Positions 46,941 through 54,987 of a DNA stretch of 64,000 nt are shown here, piece after piece. The notes below the pieces were generated by a model. It saw nothing but the letters and a program-made list of their open reading frames with translations. It was not told the origin of the DNA and ran no database searches. Each line of letters starts with the position of its first letter. Positions within the stretch are counted from its first letter, which is position 1. A program made the translations under genes and the position numbers. This DNA comes from Cochleicola gelatinilyticus. GTDB taxonomy: Bacteria > Bacteroidota > Bacteroidia > Flavobacteriales > Flavobacteriaceae. Where the stretch lies: the NCBI RefSeq assembly GCF_001637325.1, contig NZ_LRXL01000026.1, forward strand, positions 372,001-436,000, read 5' to 3'.

Positions 46941-49370
46941 TTGAAAATTAACAGAAACATATTTATTCTCAGCGTACTACTTCTATTAACGCTACATACA
47001 GTGGTAGGGCAGGAAAAAACCTTTTCTATTGAAGGTACTGTGACTGATCAAACTACTAAGAAGGTAATTCAACAAGGATTTGTAGAATTATTTAAAGCTT
47101 CAGATTCGAGTCTGGTTTCTTTTCAAAACACGAATGAAAATGGTCGCTATACGATTCGTTCTGTATCAAAAGGCTCCTATTTTATGCGAGTTTCACACCC
47201 AGAATATGCAGTATTAAACAAAGAAACATTTCTTATTAATAACCATTTTACAAATTTAGATTTTAGCTTATCGGTAAAATCATATGAACTTGATGCTGTA
47301 ATTCTAGACACTCGAAATCCTGTTGCTGAAATGGAAGGTGACAAATTAAAAGTTTATGTAAACCGTATTCCTGGTATTGAAGGAAACGATTCTTTTGAGC
47401 TATTGGGGAAACTTCCTGGGGTATGGACAGAAGGGGATGATGCTATAAAACTGAACGGTAGCGCAAATGTAACCATATTAATTAATGGTCAACGCCAAGG
47501 TTTTCGTAATTCGCAAGATATAGATTTACTAAAATCAATTTCAGCTGAAAACATAGAGCGTGTTGAAATTATCTCTGGAGGTTCTGCTAAATATGATGCT
47601 ACTGGTGGTTCTATTATAAATGTTATTACTAAAAGCAAAAAATATGATGGTATCTACATAGGGCTGTCTAACGATTTAATTATCAATGAAGAGGTAAGTA
47701 ATTCACACGATCTTTTTTTTAATGCCACTAAAGGAAATTTCACAGCTTCCTTATCTGCCGGTTATGGAAATATTTACAACTATTATAATGAAACGGGAAC
47801 TGCATTTTACAGAAAAGAAAGTAATAATGAAACCAAACAAGATTATACGCTAGATTACAATGGAAAGAAAAAAACTTTAAATTTTTATGGAAATTTAAAT
47901 TACAAAATAGACAGAGAAAATATGGTGGCACTAATTTTTAGTAGCAACAGCAATAAGAACAATTTACATGTTCAACAGAACAGTGTTTATTCGGGAGCTT
48001 CTAATTTTCAGCTGGATTTTAATAATGACAAAAACATTAAAGACAACTTAACAAATGCCAGTTTCATATATGAGCATTCTGTAGATACTACTGGCATTCA
48101 GTTTAAAGCTAAAATAGGATATCTGGATGGTTTCATAAAAGAACAACAGGATTTTAATAATGAATATACATTTGCTTCCCCTCCTGCCGATTCTTTAGCC
48201 TCAGGTACCGCAAATATTCCTTTAAATGGATCCCAATACATTGGAAAAATCGATTTTGAATTACCGTTAGATCCCATCAAATTAGAAATGGGAACAAAAT
48301 ATACGGATAGCGAAATTGATAATTTTGTAACATATTTTAATGAATTACCCGAAGGTACCGTATTAGACACATCCCGATCAGATAGTTTAACATACAAGGA
48401 AAATGTATTCGCAGCATATGCTTTAGTTCGTTTTAAGTTTAATTCCTTTTCTGCACAAGCTGGGGCCAGACTAGAACATACCGATAACAGCTCTTCTTAT
48501 ATTTCAACTCAAACCGTTGCTGAAAACTCGTATACAAACATCTTACCTAATGTTGCCTTAAGTTATAAAGGAAAGAATATTTCTTCAACTTTAAAATTTA
48601 CCTCTGGTATCACCCGGCCAGATTACATATACCTTAACCCCTATCGATACTACATTAATGAATTCGAGTTTCGAGAAGGAAACCCAAACCTGAAGCCCTT
48701 AAAAAGAAACACGGTGAGTCTCGAGACAAATATTTCAGACTTTTTAAGCATTTCTATGGGATATCATAGGTATAACGATCAAATATTTGTTGTAAAAAGA
48801 CAATTAGACAACGGGTTACAAACGTTGTCACGTCCTGAGAATGCAGCATCTTTAAACGATTTTTTTGCAAATGTTTCAGTTTATTTTAGTCTGTTAAATA
48901 ATAGATGGAATGGTCAGTTAAGTCTCTATGGGGAAACTTATAATTACGACATTGACCCTGCCTTTATTACAGACGAAGAAGATCTGGATAACTTTACATA
49001 TTTCACTTTCCGTTTTGATAATTCCTATAAATTATTTGAAAACCTGAAAGTTTACAACCGTTTTTCATATCGGTCTAATTCAAACTTTTATCAAATTTAC
49101 CAGCAAAACAGATGGCGATTAGACTTAGGTGTAACGCTATCTATGCTAGATAACAAAATGAAAATCACAGCTGGTATTGATGATATTTTTGATAGTTATG
49201 ATTATAACAACAGAACATTTTATGATGAATTCGAAAAGAGCTACAGTAGAGATCTACCTTTGCAACGTTTTCGATTATCATTAAGCTATGACCTTAATTT
49301 AGGATGGAAAAAGGCAACCAATAATTTAAATGATGATGACACAGATGAAACCGGACGATTTAAAAACTAA
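46941..49370 (+). CDS. TonB-dependent-receptor-like outer-membrane protein of the lanthipeptide cluster
   Basis: This 809-residue protein starts at a TTG (16 bp after the hairpin). It has a signal peptide (about 1-23, ending VVGQ), a carboxypeptidase-like beta domain (about 28-110, FSIEGTVTDQTTKKVIQQGFVEL), a plug domain (about 115-230, VEIISGGSAKYDATGGSIINVITKSKK) and a beta-barrel of the type named outer-membrane beta-barrel family. It does not carry a SusC signature. Its place directly after the precursors suggests it carries the finished peptide or a related ligand across the outer membrane, or protects the producer. Its stop overlaps the start of the arginase gene by 41 bp. Confidence 0.85.
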   Translation: MKINRNIFILSVLLLLTLHTVVGQEKTFSIEGTVTDQTTKKVIQQGFVELFKASDSSLVSFQNTNENGRYTIRSVSKGSYFMRVSHPEYAVLNKETFLINNHFTNLDFSLSVKSYELDAVILDTRNPVAEMEGDKLKVYVNRIPGIEGNDSFELLGKLPGVWTEGDDAIKLNGSANVTILINGQRQGFRNSQDIDLLKSISAENIERVEIISGGSAKYDATGGSIINVITKSKKYDGIYIGLSNDLIINEEVSNSHDLFFNATKGNFTASLSAGYGNIYNYYNETGTAFYRKESNNETKQDYTLDYNGKKKTLNFYGNLNYKIDRENMVALIFSSNSNKNNLHVQQNSVYSGASNFQLDFNNDKNIKDNLTNASFIYEHSVDTTGIQFKAKIGYLDGFIKEQQDFNNEYTFASPPADSLASGTANIPLNGSQYIGKIDFELPLDPIKLEMGTKYTDSEIDNFVTYFNELPEGTVLDTSRSDSLTYKENVFAAYALVRFKFNSFSAQAGARLEHTDNSSSYISTQTVAENSYTNILPNVALSYKGKNISSTLKFTSGITRPDYIYLNPYRYYINEFEFREGNPNLKPLKRNTVSLETNISDFLSISMGYHRYNDQIFVVKRQLDNGLQTLSRPENAASLNDFFANVSVYFSLLNNRWNGQLSLYGETYNYDIDPAFITDEEDLDNFTYFTFRFDNSYKLFENLKVYNRFSYRSNSNFYQIYQQNRWRLDLGVTLSMLDNKMKITAGIDDIFDSYDYNNRTFYDEFEKSYSRDLPLQRFRLSLSYDLNLGWKKATNNLNDDDTDETGRFKN

Positions 49371-50274
49371 CTTATCTAATAGTAAAAGACCTCATAGAAT
49401 TCCCATTTACATCCTGGAAGAACATAATGAAGCATTTCCAGTTTGGATAAAAACAATTAACAACTTTGATTTATCAAAACGTGGTCATACCCTCTTACAT
49501 TTTGATGATCATAGTGACATGACAACTCTCCGCGTAAATACACCAATGCGATCGGTTTTCGATTGGTCTTATAACCAATTAGAAACCTTTGCGAGAGATG
49601 AGTTAACCATAGCTTCATTTATAAAAGCTGCCTCTTTCGTGGGTATTTTCAAAAATGTGGTTTGGTGCAAAGTTGATGCTGGTAGAGAGGTCTCTTCAAA
49701 ATATTTTATTACCTCTTACAATAATGATTATAAAAACTTACTATCTGGCACCGAAACCAAAAACAACCCACTGCTGGAGTTTGACCATGAAGTAGTTTCT
49801 TATACAAAATTAGGTGTAAAGCATCTAGAAAATAAGAAGTATGGAGATGTACTTTTGGATATTGACTTAGATTATTTTAGTTGTAATATTCAGCCTGAAA
49901 ACAATAAAGAAATTATAATAGAAGTGACTCAAGAAGAGTATAATAATTTTAAAAGCGATCCTTACCACCCAATACGTTTTATTTCTAACACAGTAATGAC
50001 AAGATCTGTAGAAGATTCTTATTTCTTAATTATAAACTACTATAAAGATGTTTTTCCAAGTCCCAGAAGAGTCTCGGAAACCCTTATAAAAGATCGTATA
50101 GATACTTTTATTAACACCTTAAAATCTTTAAACATTAATCCTCTTCTTATTACAGTGTGTCGTTCTGTAAAAAGTGGATATACTCCAAAAGATCAATGGA
50201 AATTTATAGAGAAAGAGGTGTTATTAGGACTCAATAAATTATACAATCTAAAGGACCCTGTTTCAATGGCTTAA
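49330..50274 (+). CDS. Peptide arginase (UPF0489 family)
   Basis: This 314-residue protein matches the UPF0489/peptide arginase family, as in OspR of landornamide biosynthesis, which changes arginine to ornithine inside RiPP peptides. Ureohydrolase metal residues are visible: EEHNEAF (His32), HFDDHSDM (Asp59, Asp60, His61, Asp63) and DIDLDYF (Asp177, Asp179, Asp181). No signal peptide, so it acts in the cytosol on the precursor. Three Met codons (49330, 49333, 49336) and a fourth at 49345 could start it; all overlap the receptor's 3' end. The likely targets are the two invariant arginines of SCCRRSC. Ordinary arginases have a different length and DAHxD order, so this is not household arginase. 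Confidence 0.85.
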   Translation: MMMTQMKPDDLKTNLSNSKRPHRIPIYILEEHNEAFPVWIKTINNFDLSKRGHTLLHFDDHSDMTTLRVNTPMRSVFDWSYNQLETFARDELTIASFIKAASFVGIFKNVVWCKVDAGREVSSKYFITSYNNDYKNLLSGTETKNNPLLEFDHEVVSYTKLGVKHLENKKYGDVLLDIDLDYFSCNIQPENNKEIIIEVTQEEYNNFKSDPYHPIRFISNTVMTRSVEDSYFLIINYYKDVFPSPRRVSETLIKDRIDTFINTLKSLNINPLLITVCRSVKSGYTPKDQWKFIEKEVLLGLNKLYNLKDPVSMA

Positions 50275-50276
50275 TG

Positions 50277-50948
50277 TTAAATAAAGCCTTTTTCTTTCGA
50301 TATTTCGATGAGTGCTTTATTCCCTTTACCCGTAACATCAAATACATCTTTTAAATTTCGTTTTCTTTTCTCAATGGCCGCAAGGGATAAAGGAATGTAA
50401 TTTGGAAGGTTCTTAGTTTTGGTTCCTACAGATATATGATACAGTATACTTCTATCGAGATCATCAATTATAAAATCATTGCTTAATTGCGATCTAAATA
50501 ATTTCGTAACTGTATGGCTATAATAAGGAGGGTCCTTCATTACAGTAACAAATGCTTTCTTTAATTCTTCGGAACCCAAATCAGATTTAATTAAAAAACC
50601 TTCCGGATCTATATTTCTTAAAATATTATGAATTCTGAAATTATTACTATGCATGGTTAACACCATAATTTTTGTCTCTGGCTGAAGCGCTCTAGTTTTT
50701 AATGCTAAGTCTTCCCCTGAAAGAATTTTATGATCAGATGATGGTGGTAAATTAATATCGTACAGTACAATATCGAATGGCTTCGTAACGGAAGCTTTTT
50801 TAAGTTTTTGAAAGGCACTATCACAATCCTGAGCGCTAAACAAGTCAATTTTTAATGTATCACTTTCAAGATCTGATATGGCATTTTTATATCCTTCCAA
50901 AATCATGGGGTGATCATCGACAATGAGTACTTTAATTTCTTTTTTCAT
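50277..50948 (-). CDS. Response regulator, NarL/FixJ-like
   Basis: This 223-residue regulator has a receiver domain (about 5-140) with the acidic pocket VDDH, phosphoacceptor Asp in VLYDINLPP, and the lysine in EGFLIKSDLG. The C-terminal DNA-binding part (about 160-223, LDRSILYHISVGTKTKNLPNYIPLSLAAIEKRKRNLKDVF) is a divergent LuxR-type helix-turn-helix. It is 19 bp downstream of the kinase gene and ends 2 bp from the arginase stop (convergent). Position suggests it controls the lanthipeptide genes. Confidence 0.85.
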   Translation of the reverse strand: MKKEIKVLIVDDHPMILEGYKNAISDLESDTLKIDLFSAQDCDSAFQKLKKASVTKPFDIVLYDINLPPSSDHKILSGEDLALKTRALQPETKIMVLTMHSNNFRIHNILRNIDPEGFLIKSDLGSEELKKAFVTVMKDPPYYSHTVTKLFRSQLSNDFIIDDLDRSILYHISVGTKTKNLPNYIPLSLAAIEKRKRNLKDVFDVTGKGNKALIEISKEKGFI

Positions 50949-50967
50949 AGTAATTAGTTTTAGGGAA

Positions 50968-53004
50968 TCAATTTTTTTCTTTTTGAATTGGAATCATACA
51001 TGTTATAACAGTTCCTTCTCCCTTTCGAGAGCTAAATGAAATCGTTCCATCCATTTTCTTGATACGACCTGTCATGTTTTTTACTCCAATACCATTTCTC
51101 TTTTTTTCGATATCAAAACCTTTGCCCGTATCACTTACAATTACTTCAAGGTTACTCCCCTTTAGAGTAAGGTATAATTGAAAAGAAGTAGCTTCGGCAT
51201 GTTTAATAATATTTTGAAATGATTCTTGAATGATACGATATACATTGATTTTTATATAATTATTAATTTCATTCCATTGTATTTCTTCATCGATGACAAG
51301 TTCATAGGGTAATTCGCTTATTTTACTAGTTTCTTTAACTAATTCAGTAATTAGCAAATCAAATCCTACGTCAAGAAGGTTTTCTCCAACTGAAAGCTCA
51401 TGTGAAATTTCCCTGATTTCTTTTTCAAGAACCATCATTTCATCAATGATTTGCTTCCGTTGTTTTACAGCTTCAATATCATCCCGGTTATTTAAACTAT
51501 CGAGACTAAGCCTCAGTCCAAAGAGTTTGTTCAATATGCCATCATGTAATTCTTCAGAAATTCGTTCTTTCTCTTGTAAGCGACCCTGCTCCATTTTTGA
51601 TTGCTGAGATAAGAGGAGTGTATATATTTCTTCATTTGCTTTTTGCTCTTTTTGTTTAAACAACAACGATCTATTTCTTAAACGGTTCATGATCGTGGTA
51701 ACAATTAAAAAAGCTACCACCACAAATGATATTATTAAACTAATTAATAAAGCCTTTTGATTTTCCAAAGTTGCGTTTTCCTGTTTAAATTGCTCGGTCT
51801 CGTAAGCTATTCTTGTAAATTTATTGCGCTCTCTTCGTTCTGCTTTCTGTAATGAATCTTTTAGAGTAATGTATTCGGTGAGAAATTCTGAAGTTTGATC
51901 ACGCTTTAGTTTTGATAATAAAAGTAACGAGGAGAGAACATCTCTAAAGTTTTCAGATTGTTTGGCTACATCATATGCGCTCATTGTTTTATCTAATGCC
52001 TGCAACGTATCTTCTTTGCGAACCAAATACTCTGCTAAGTGAAGCTGGTTTATCGAAATTCCAAAAAAATCATTAATACTATCACGAATTTTCAGTGCTT
52101 TTTGAAGTCCCTCCAATACACCTTTTTCTTCTCCATTTTTAAAGGTGCTGTAGTAATAATTATCCAAGACCATCGCATATAATTTTGGATTTTTAACATA
52201 AAGGCTATCAATATTTAATGCTTCTTTAAAATAGAATTGAGCCTCTTTAAACTTTTTTTGATTTCTTTTTACAACTCCAATATTATTTATCGAATTGGTT
52301 TCAAAAAAATTATCTTTCGAAATTTTATCTTGAACTTCTAGTGCTTTTTCATGATAATACAACGCCTTTTCATACTGCTCCAATTCATTATTAACAATAC
52401 CCAGGTTGTTATAACATCGATATATTTGATTATACTTTTTTAATGGCTGTAATGTTTTTAGAGCTGAAAATGTAGCAATTTCGCTTCCCGTGTAATCACC
52501 AATAGCAGTAAGAATAATAGCTTTATTAATCTGCATTCTTCCCGCATAAAACATATTATTTGTCTTTCTATATAGACGTTCAGATTTAGAATAGTGGTAG
52601 AAAGCACTGTCTTTATATACAGAGCCGTAAAAAAAATTTCCTAGATCCCAATGCAATCTTGCTAATTTATTGGTATCCTTAAGAGTTTGCGCTAAACGCC
52701 TCGCCCGACGGTTCCCCTGTCTAAATTTAGCTGAATCTCCAATTTTATAGTACGCATATGAAATATCAGATAATTTTTCAAGCCTAACGGAATCTTCTAG
52801 AATTTCATTTGTTATTTGATATGCACTATCCAACATCTTTGTAGAAGATGTTGGATAGTTCCTAGGTGATGTATTTAACAATTTAGAGACTTCCGCAATT
52901 TTATAGTTTTCGGAACTAAACTGAATTTCTCTCTCTTCCTCTTCTGTATCACATTGTATGAAGAAAAACGAGCAAGTAAGTATAAAAAATAGTCGAGACA
53001 CCAA
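50968..53004 (-). CDS. TPR-containing sensor histidine kinase
   Basis: This 678-residue kinase has a signal-like N-terminus (a Cys at 18, FFFIQC, may be lipidated but the lipobox is poor). About eight tetratricopeptide repeats follow (residues 85-380, predicted periplasmic), then one membrane helix (about 425-445, LISLIISFVVVAFLIVTTIM). The cytosolic coiled coil is next, with HisKA_3 (ERISEELHDGILNKLFGLRLSLD, phospho-His near 486) and a HATPase domain (SFQNIIKHAEAT, VSDTGKGFDIEKKRNGIGVKNM). It pairs with the response regulator downstream. TPR sensors of this type are common in Bacteroidota; the ligand is unknown. Confidence 0.88.
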   Translation of the reverse strand: MVSRLFFILTCSFFFIQCDTEEEEREIQFSSENYKIAEVSKLLNTSPRNYPTSSTKMLDSAYQITNEILEDSVRLEKLSDISYAYYKIGDSAKFRQGNRRARRLAQTLKDTNKLARLHWDLGNFFYGSVYKDSAFYHYSKSERLYRKTNNMFYAGRMQINKAIILTAIGDYTGSEIATFSALKTLQPLKKYNQIYRCYNNLGIVNNELEQYEKALYYHEKALEVQDKISKDNFFETNSINNIGVVKRNQKKFKEAQFYFKEALNIDSLYVKNPKLYAMVLDNYYYSTFKNGEEKGVLEGLQKALKIRDSINDFFGISINQLHLAEYLVRKEDTLQALDKTMSAYDVAKQSENFRDVLSSLLLLSKLKRDQTSEFLTEYITLKDSLQKAERRERNKFTRIAYETEQFKQENATLENQKALLISLIISFVVVAFLIVTTIMNRLRNRSLLFKQKEQKANEEIYTLLLSQQSKMEQGRLQEKERISEELHDGILNKLFGLRLSLDSLNNRDDIEAVKQRKQIIDEMMVLEKEIREISHELSVGENLLDVGFDLLITELVKETSKISELPYELVIDEEIQWNEINNYIKINVYRIIQESFQNIIKHAEATSFQLYLTLKGSNLEVIVSDTGKGFDIEKKRNGIGVKNMTGRIKKMDGTISFSSRKGEGTVITCMIPIQKEKN
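52825..52859. repeat. Perfect 15-bp inverted repeat inside the kinase gene
   Basis: ACTATCCAACATCTT and AAGATGTTGGATAGT enclose a 5-nt loop (TGTAG) at codons roughly 49-60 of the histidine kinase. The whole 35 bp is translated in frame (reading TSSTKMLDSA in the middle). A perfect 15-bp stem is much longer than chance inside coding sequence. Confidence 0.85.
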
Positions 53005-53062
53005 TCAATAAGCTTTTTTTTAAAGATAAGAAAAAGCAAAATTGTATGGTAATCAATCTGTT

Positions 53063-53320
53063 TTAATCGTCATCATCATGACCTTCGTCGATTGGATTTC
53101 CTTGATCTCCAGTATCTGGGTCTCGTTGTGGGTCAGAAGTATCTGTCGAATCTTCTTCACGAGAACTGTATTGTGTTTTTGGATTATCTTTTAGGTTTTG
53201 AAAAACTTCTTTATCAATATTTTTATCTAGCAACTGTTCTTCTTCGAGAGAATCAGCTTCGCAAGAAGTGACTAAGGGCAGGGAAATCAATAATGATACA
53301 ACGACATAAAATAATTTCAT
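53063..53320 (-). CDS. Small acidic lipoprotein
   Basis: This 85-residue protein has a lipoprotein signal (lipobox LVTSC, Cys20). The mature part is short, disordered and strongly acidic, ending in DEGHDDDD, with an Asp/Thr/Pro-rich middle. Such a surface-facing acidic stretch could bind calcium or a cationic peptide; an immunity role towards the arginine/ornithine-rich lanthipeptide is possible but unproven. It lies 58 bp upstream of the kinase gene on the same strand. Confidence 0.65.
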   Translation of the reverse strand: MKLFYVVVSLLISLPLVTSCEADSLEEEQLLDKNIDKEVFQNLKDNPKTQYSSREEDSTDTSDPQRDPDTGDQGNPIDEGHDDDD

Positions 53321-53460
53321 AATATAATTGTTTTGTTTGTTAATACTATTGTAAAACTACATATAGCCTAAAGTATTGATGTATGTAAATACCGTAATTC
53401 CCTTATGTGAAAGTCGTAATTTTAATCTTGAAAAGGTTTTTCCTTACCATTTTTAGACTA

Positions 53461-54249
53461 TTAATTGTACAATGCTTCTAGATACTCTAAAGCATAGCTC
53501 ATGCTCGTCTTCGTATCGACATGTTTATCTGGAGCTAAACCTATATATTCATATGGCAACCATTGTTTATAAACCTTTGTGGGAATCAGAATAACTATGC
53601 CTAAGTGGGGTGTTACATTTCTTTTTATTTCTCCATACGCAAACTGGCCATTTGTATTCTCTCCCATCGAAAGAACTTTTTTAAATTTAGAGGCCTTAAA
53701 AATAAATGCTTCGGTAGCGCTTGCGCAATTTCGATTTATTAATAAAACAGTCTGATCTGCATTTCTTTTTTTCAGAATATGTAAGAGTTCTTTATACATT
53801 CGTTCTCCTCCTCCCGAATTATTCCGAAGATCGATTATAAGATCTTTATTCTTAGCTACTTTTGGAAGAATAGTATATACGGCATCAAGTTCTTTCCATA
53901 ACCTAAGATTAAAACTAGGAATTGTAAGACAACAAACACCTTTTTTATAGCCTTTTATAAGATTAATTTTGGGTTTTTTTTCTTCTTTTATGTTTTCAAA
54001 ATATCCCTTTTCATCTATTGTTTCAGGATCGTAAGCTCTTAAATGCTTGTCTTTAAAAAAGGAGAGATATGGCTTTATAGCTTTTAAAAATTGCGTAGAA
54101 GTTGCGTCGGGGTTTTGTGATATCCAGATTTCTACTTCCGATTTAAGAGCATTATAAGCTGGCATCCCTTTTTCTCGAATAGCAATTTGAAATCCTGGAT
54201 AGTTATTTTCAATAAATAAGGTAATGTATTTAAAATCATTCTCTAACAT
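53461..54249 (-). CDS. S41-family peptidase without a signal peptide
   Basis: This 262-residue protein has the S41 (C-terminal processing protease) core: KGVCCLTIPSF, LIIDLRNNSGGGERMYKELLHIL near 140, and LINRNCASATEAFIFKASKFKKVLSMGENTNGQFAYG near 171-207, where the Ser in CASATE is the nucleophile position. There is no signal peptide or PDZ domain, unlike most exported S41 enzymes, so it would act in the cytosol. In this cluster it could help remove leader or misfolded precursor (inference). It lies 30 bp from the DUF6169-like gene on the same strand. Confidence 0.75.
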   Translation of the reverse strand: MLENDFKYITLFIENNYPGFQIAIREKGMPAYNALKSEVEIWISQNPDATSTQFLKAIKPYLSFFKDKHLRAYDPETIDEKGYFENIKEEKKPKINLIKGYKKGVCCLTIPSFNLRLWKELDAVYTILPKVAKNKDLIIDLRNNSGGGERMYKELLHILKKRNADQTVLLINRNCASATEAFIFKASKFKKVLSMGENTNGQFAYGEIKRNVTPHLGIVILIPTKVYKQWLPYEYIGLAPDKHVDTKTSMSYALEYLEALYN

Positions 54250-54279
54250 ATATTATACTTTCTAATAAACCTTATGATT

Positions 54280-54828
54280 TTAAATATTGAATTCTGAAAG
54301 GGTTGATCTAGGGTAAATTTCCAACAACAAAATATCAAACAATGAATTCACTTTATTTTTACTAAAGATAAAATCATCCCTTATGTAACAGGAGAAATAA
54401 ATATTGTTTGTACCAAGATGAACAATGCGATTTAGTTTTGTTACGTATTTTTTATTTACATATTTTTCATACCACCGGTCGTATAGCTTAAATAGTTCTA
54501 AGTCTTTTTGAGTAGGACTATCTGCTGTAAAAAAGAGAACTCGGTTTTTATTTAAATATTCAATAGCACCCTTTAAAATTGTAAGTGATACTTTTATATC
54601 GTGTTTTTTTGAAATAAACTTTCTTCTTTCAAATTGAAACTCATAAATATCAATATCAGCTTCGGGATAATAAATAATATCTTCTAATGAAAATCCCACT
54701 TTTGAAAAAGTTAGATCGATCTCATTTCCATATTTGGTCACAAAGGTGTATCCATTCGAAATAGTTCGTAAAGGGTACGAAAAATCTTCTAGTTTTGGGT
54801 GCCTGCTCTTCGGTTGTTCAATCATCAT
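54280..54828 (-). CDS. DUF6169-like hypothetical protein
   Basis: This 182-residue protein without signal or membrane segment has a beta-rich first half (GYTFVTKYGNEIDLTFSKV, IYEFQFERRKF) and a helical second half (SPTQKDLELFKLYDRWYEKYVN). I relate it only weakly to DUF6169. It faces the lanC operon across a 159-bp region that holds four dyads, so its own promoter probably lies there too. Confidence 0.55.
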   Translation of the reverse strand: MMIEQPKSRHPKLEDFSYPLRTISNGYTFVTKYGNEIDLTFSKVGFSLEDIIYYPEADIDIYEFQFERRKFISKKHDIKVSLTILKGAIEYLNKNRVLFFTADSPTQKDLELFKLYDRWYEKYVNKKYVTKLNRIVHLGTNNIYFSCYIRDDFIFSKNKVNSLFDILLLEIYPRSTLSEFNI

Positions 54829-54864
54829 TTTACATCTAAATCCATATTAATTAGTACCAAACTA

Positions 54865-54877
54865 CAGAATAATTCTG
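54865..54877. promoter_or_regulatory. Dyad A in the lanC leader region
   Basis: CAGAAT-A-ATTCTG is a perfect 13-bp palindrome, first of four dyads between the DUF6169-like gene and lanC. Confidence 0.45.
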
Positions 54878-54903
54878 AAGTTTTAACCTGCGACACGCAT
54901 ATC

Positions 54904-54918
54904 TACGGTTTAACCGTA
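54904..54918. promoter_or_regulatory. Dyad B in the lanC leader region
   Basis: TACGGTT-T-AACCGTA is a perfect 15-bp palindrome with G+C in the arms, the best candidate for a dimeric regulator's operator in this region. Confidence 0.5.
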
Positions 54919-54925
54919 ACAGAAG

Positions 54926-54938
54926 GGTGTAAAACACC
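54926..54938. promoter_or_regulatory. Dyad C in the lanC leader region
   Basis: GGTGT-AAA-ACACC, 5-bp arms with a 3-nt centre, directly after dyad B. Confidence 0.35.
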
Positions 54939-54948
54939 AAAAAGATTC

Positions 54949-54977
54949 TTTAGGATAATAAATAGTTTTATCCTAAA
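54949..54977 (+). promoter_or_regulatory. Hairpin D ending just before the lanC start
   Basis: TTTAGGATAA and TTATCCTAAA form a perfect 10-bp stem with a 9-nt loop, ending 10 bp before the lanC ATG. In RNA it would cover the ribosome-binding zone, so it may limit translation or act as an attenuator of the whole biosynthetic operon. Confidence 0.5.
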
Positions 54978-54987
54978 CAAAATCAGC

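Noticed and set aside
49330-50274. Ordinary arginase or agmatinase
   Set aside because: The motif order EEHNEAF, HFDDHSDM, DIDLDYF and the cluster context match the UPF0489 peptide arginases, not the household ureohydrolase seen at 30-965.
54799-54987. A longer N-terminus for LanC from a GTG
   Set aside because: It would run antisense into the divergent gene and through four dyads, and no LanC family similarity is seen in the added 63 residues.
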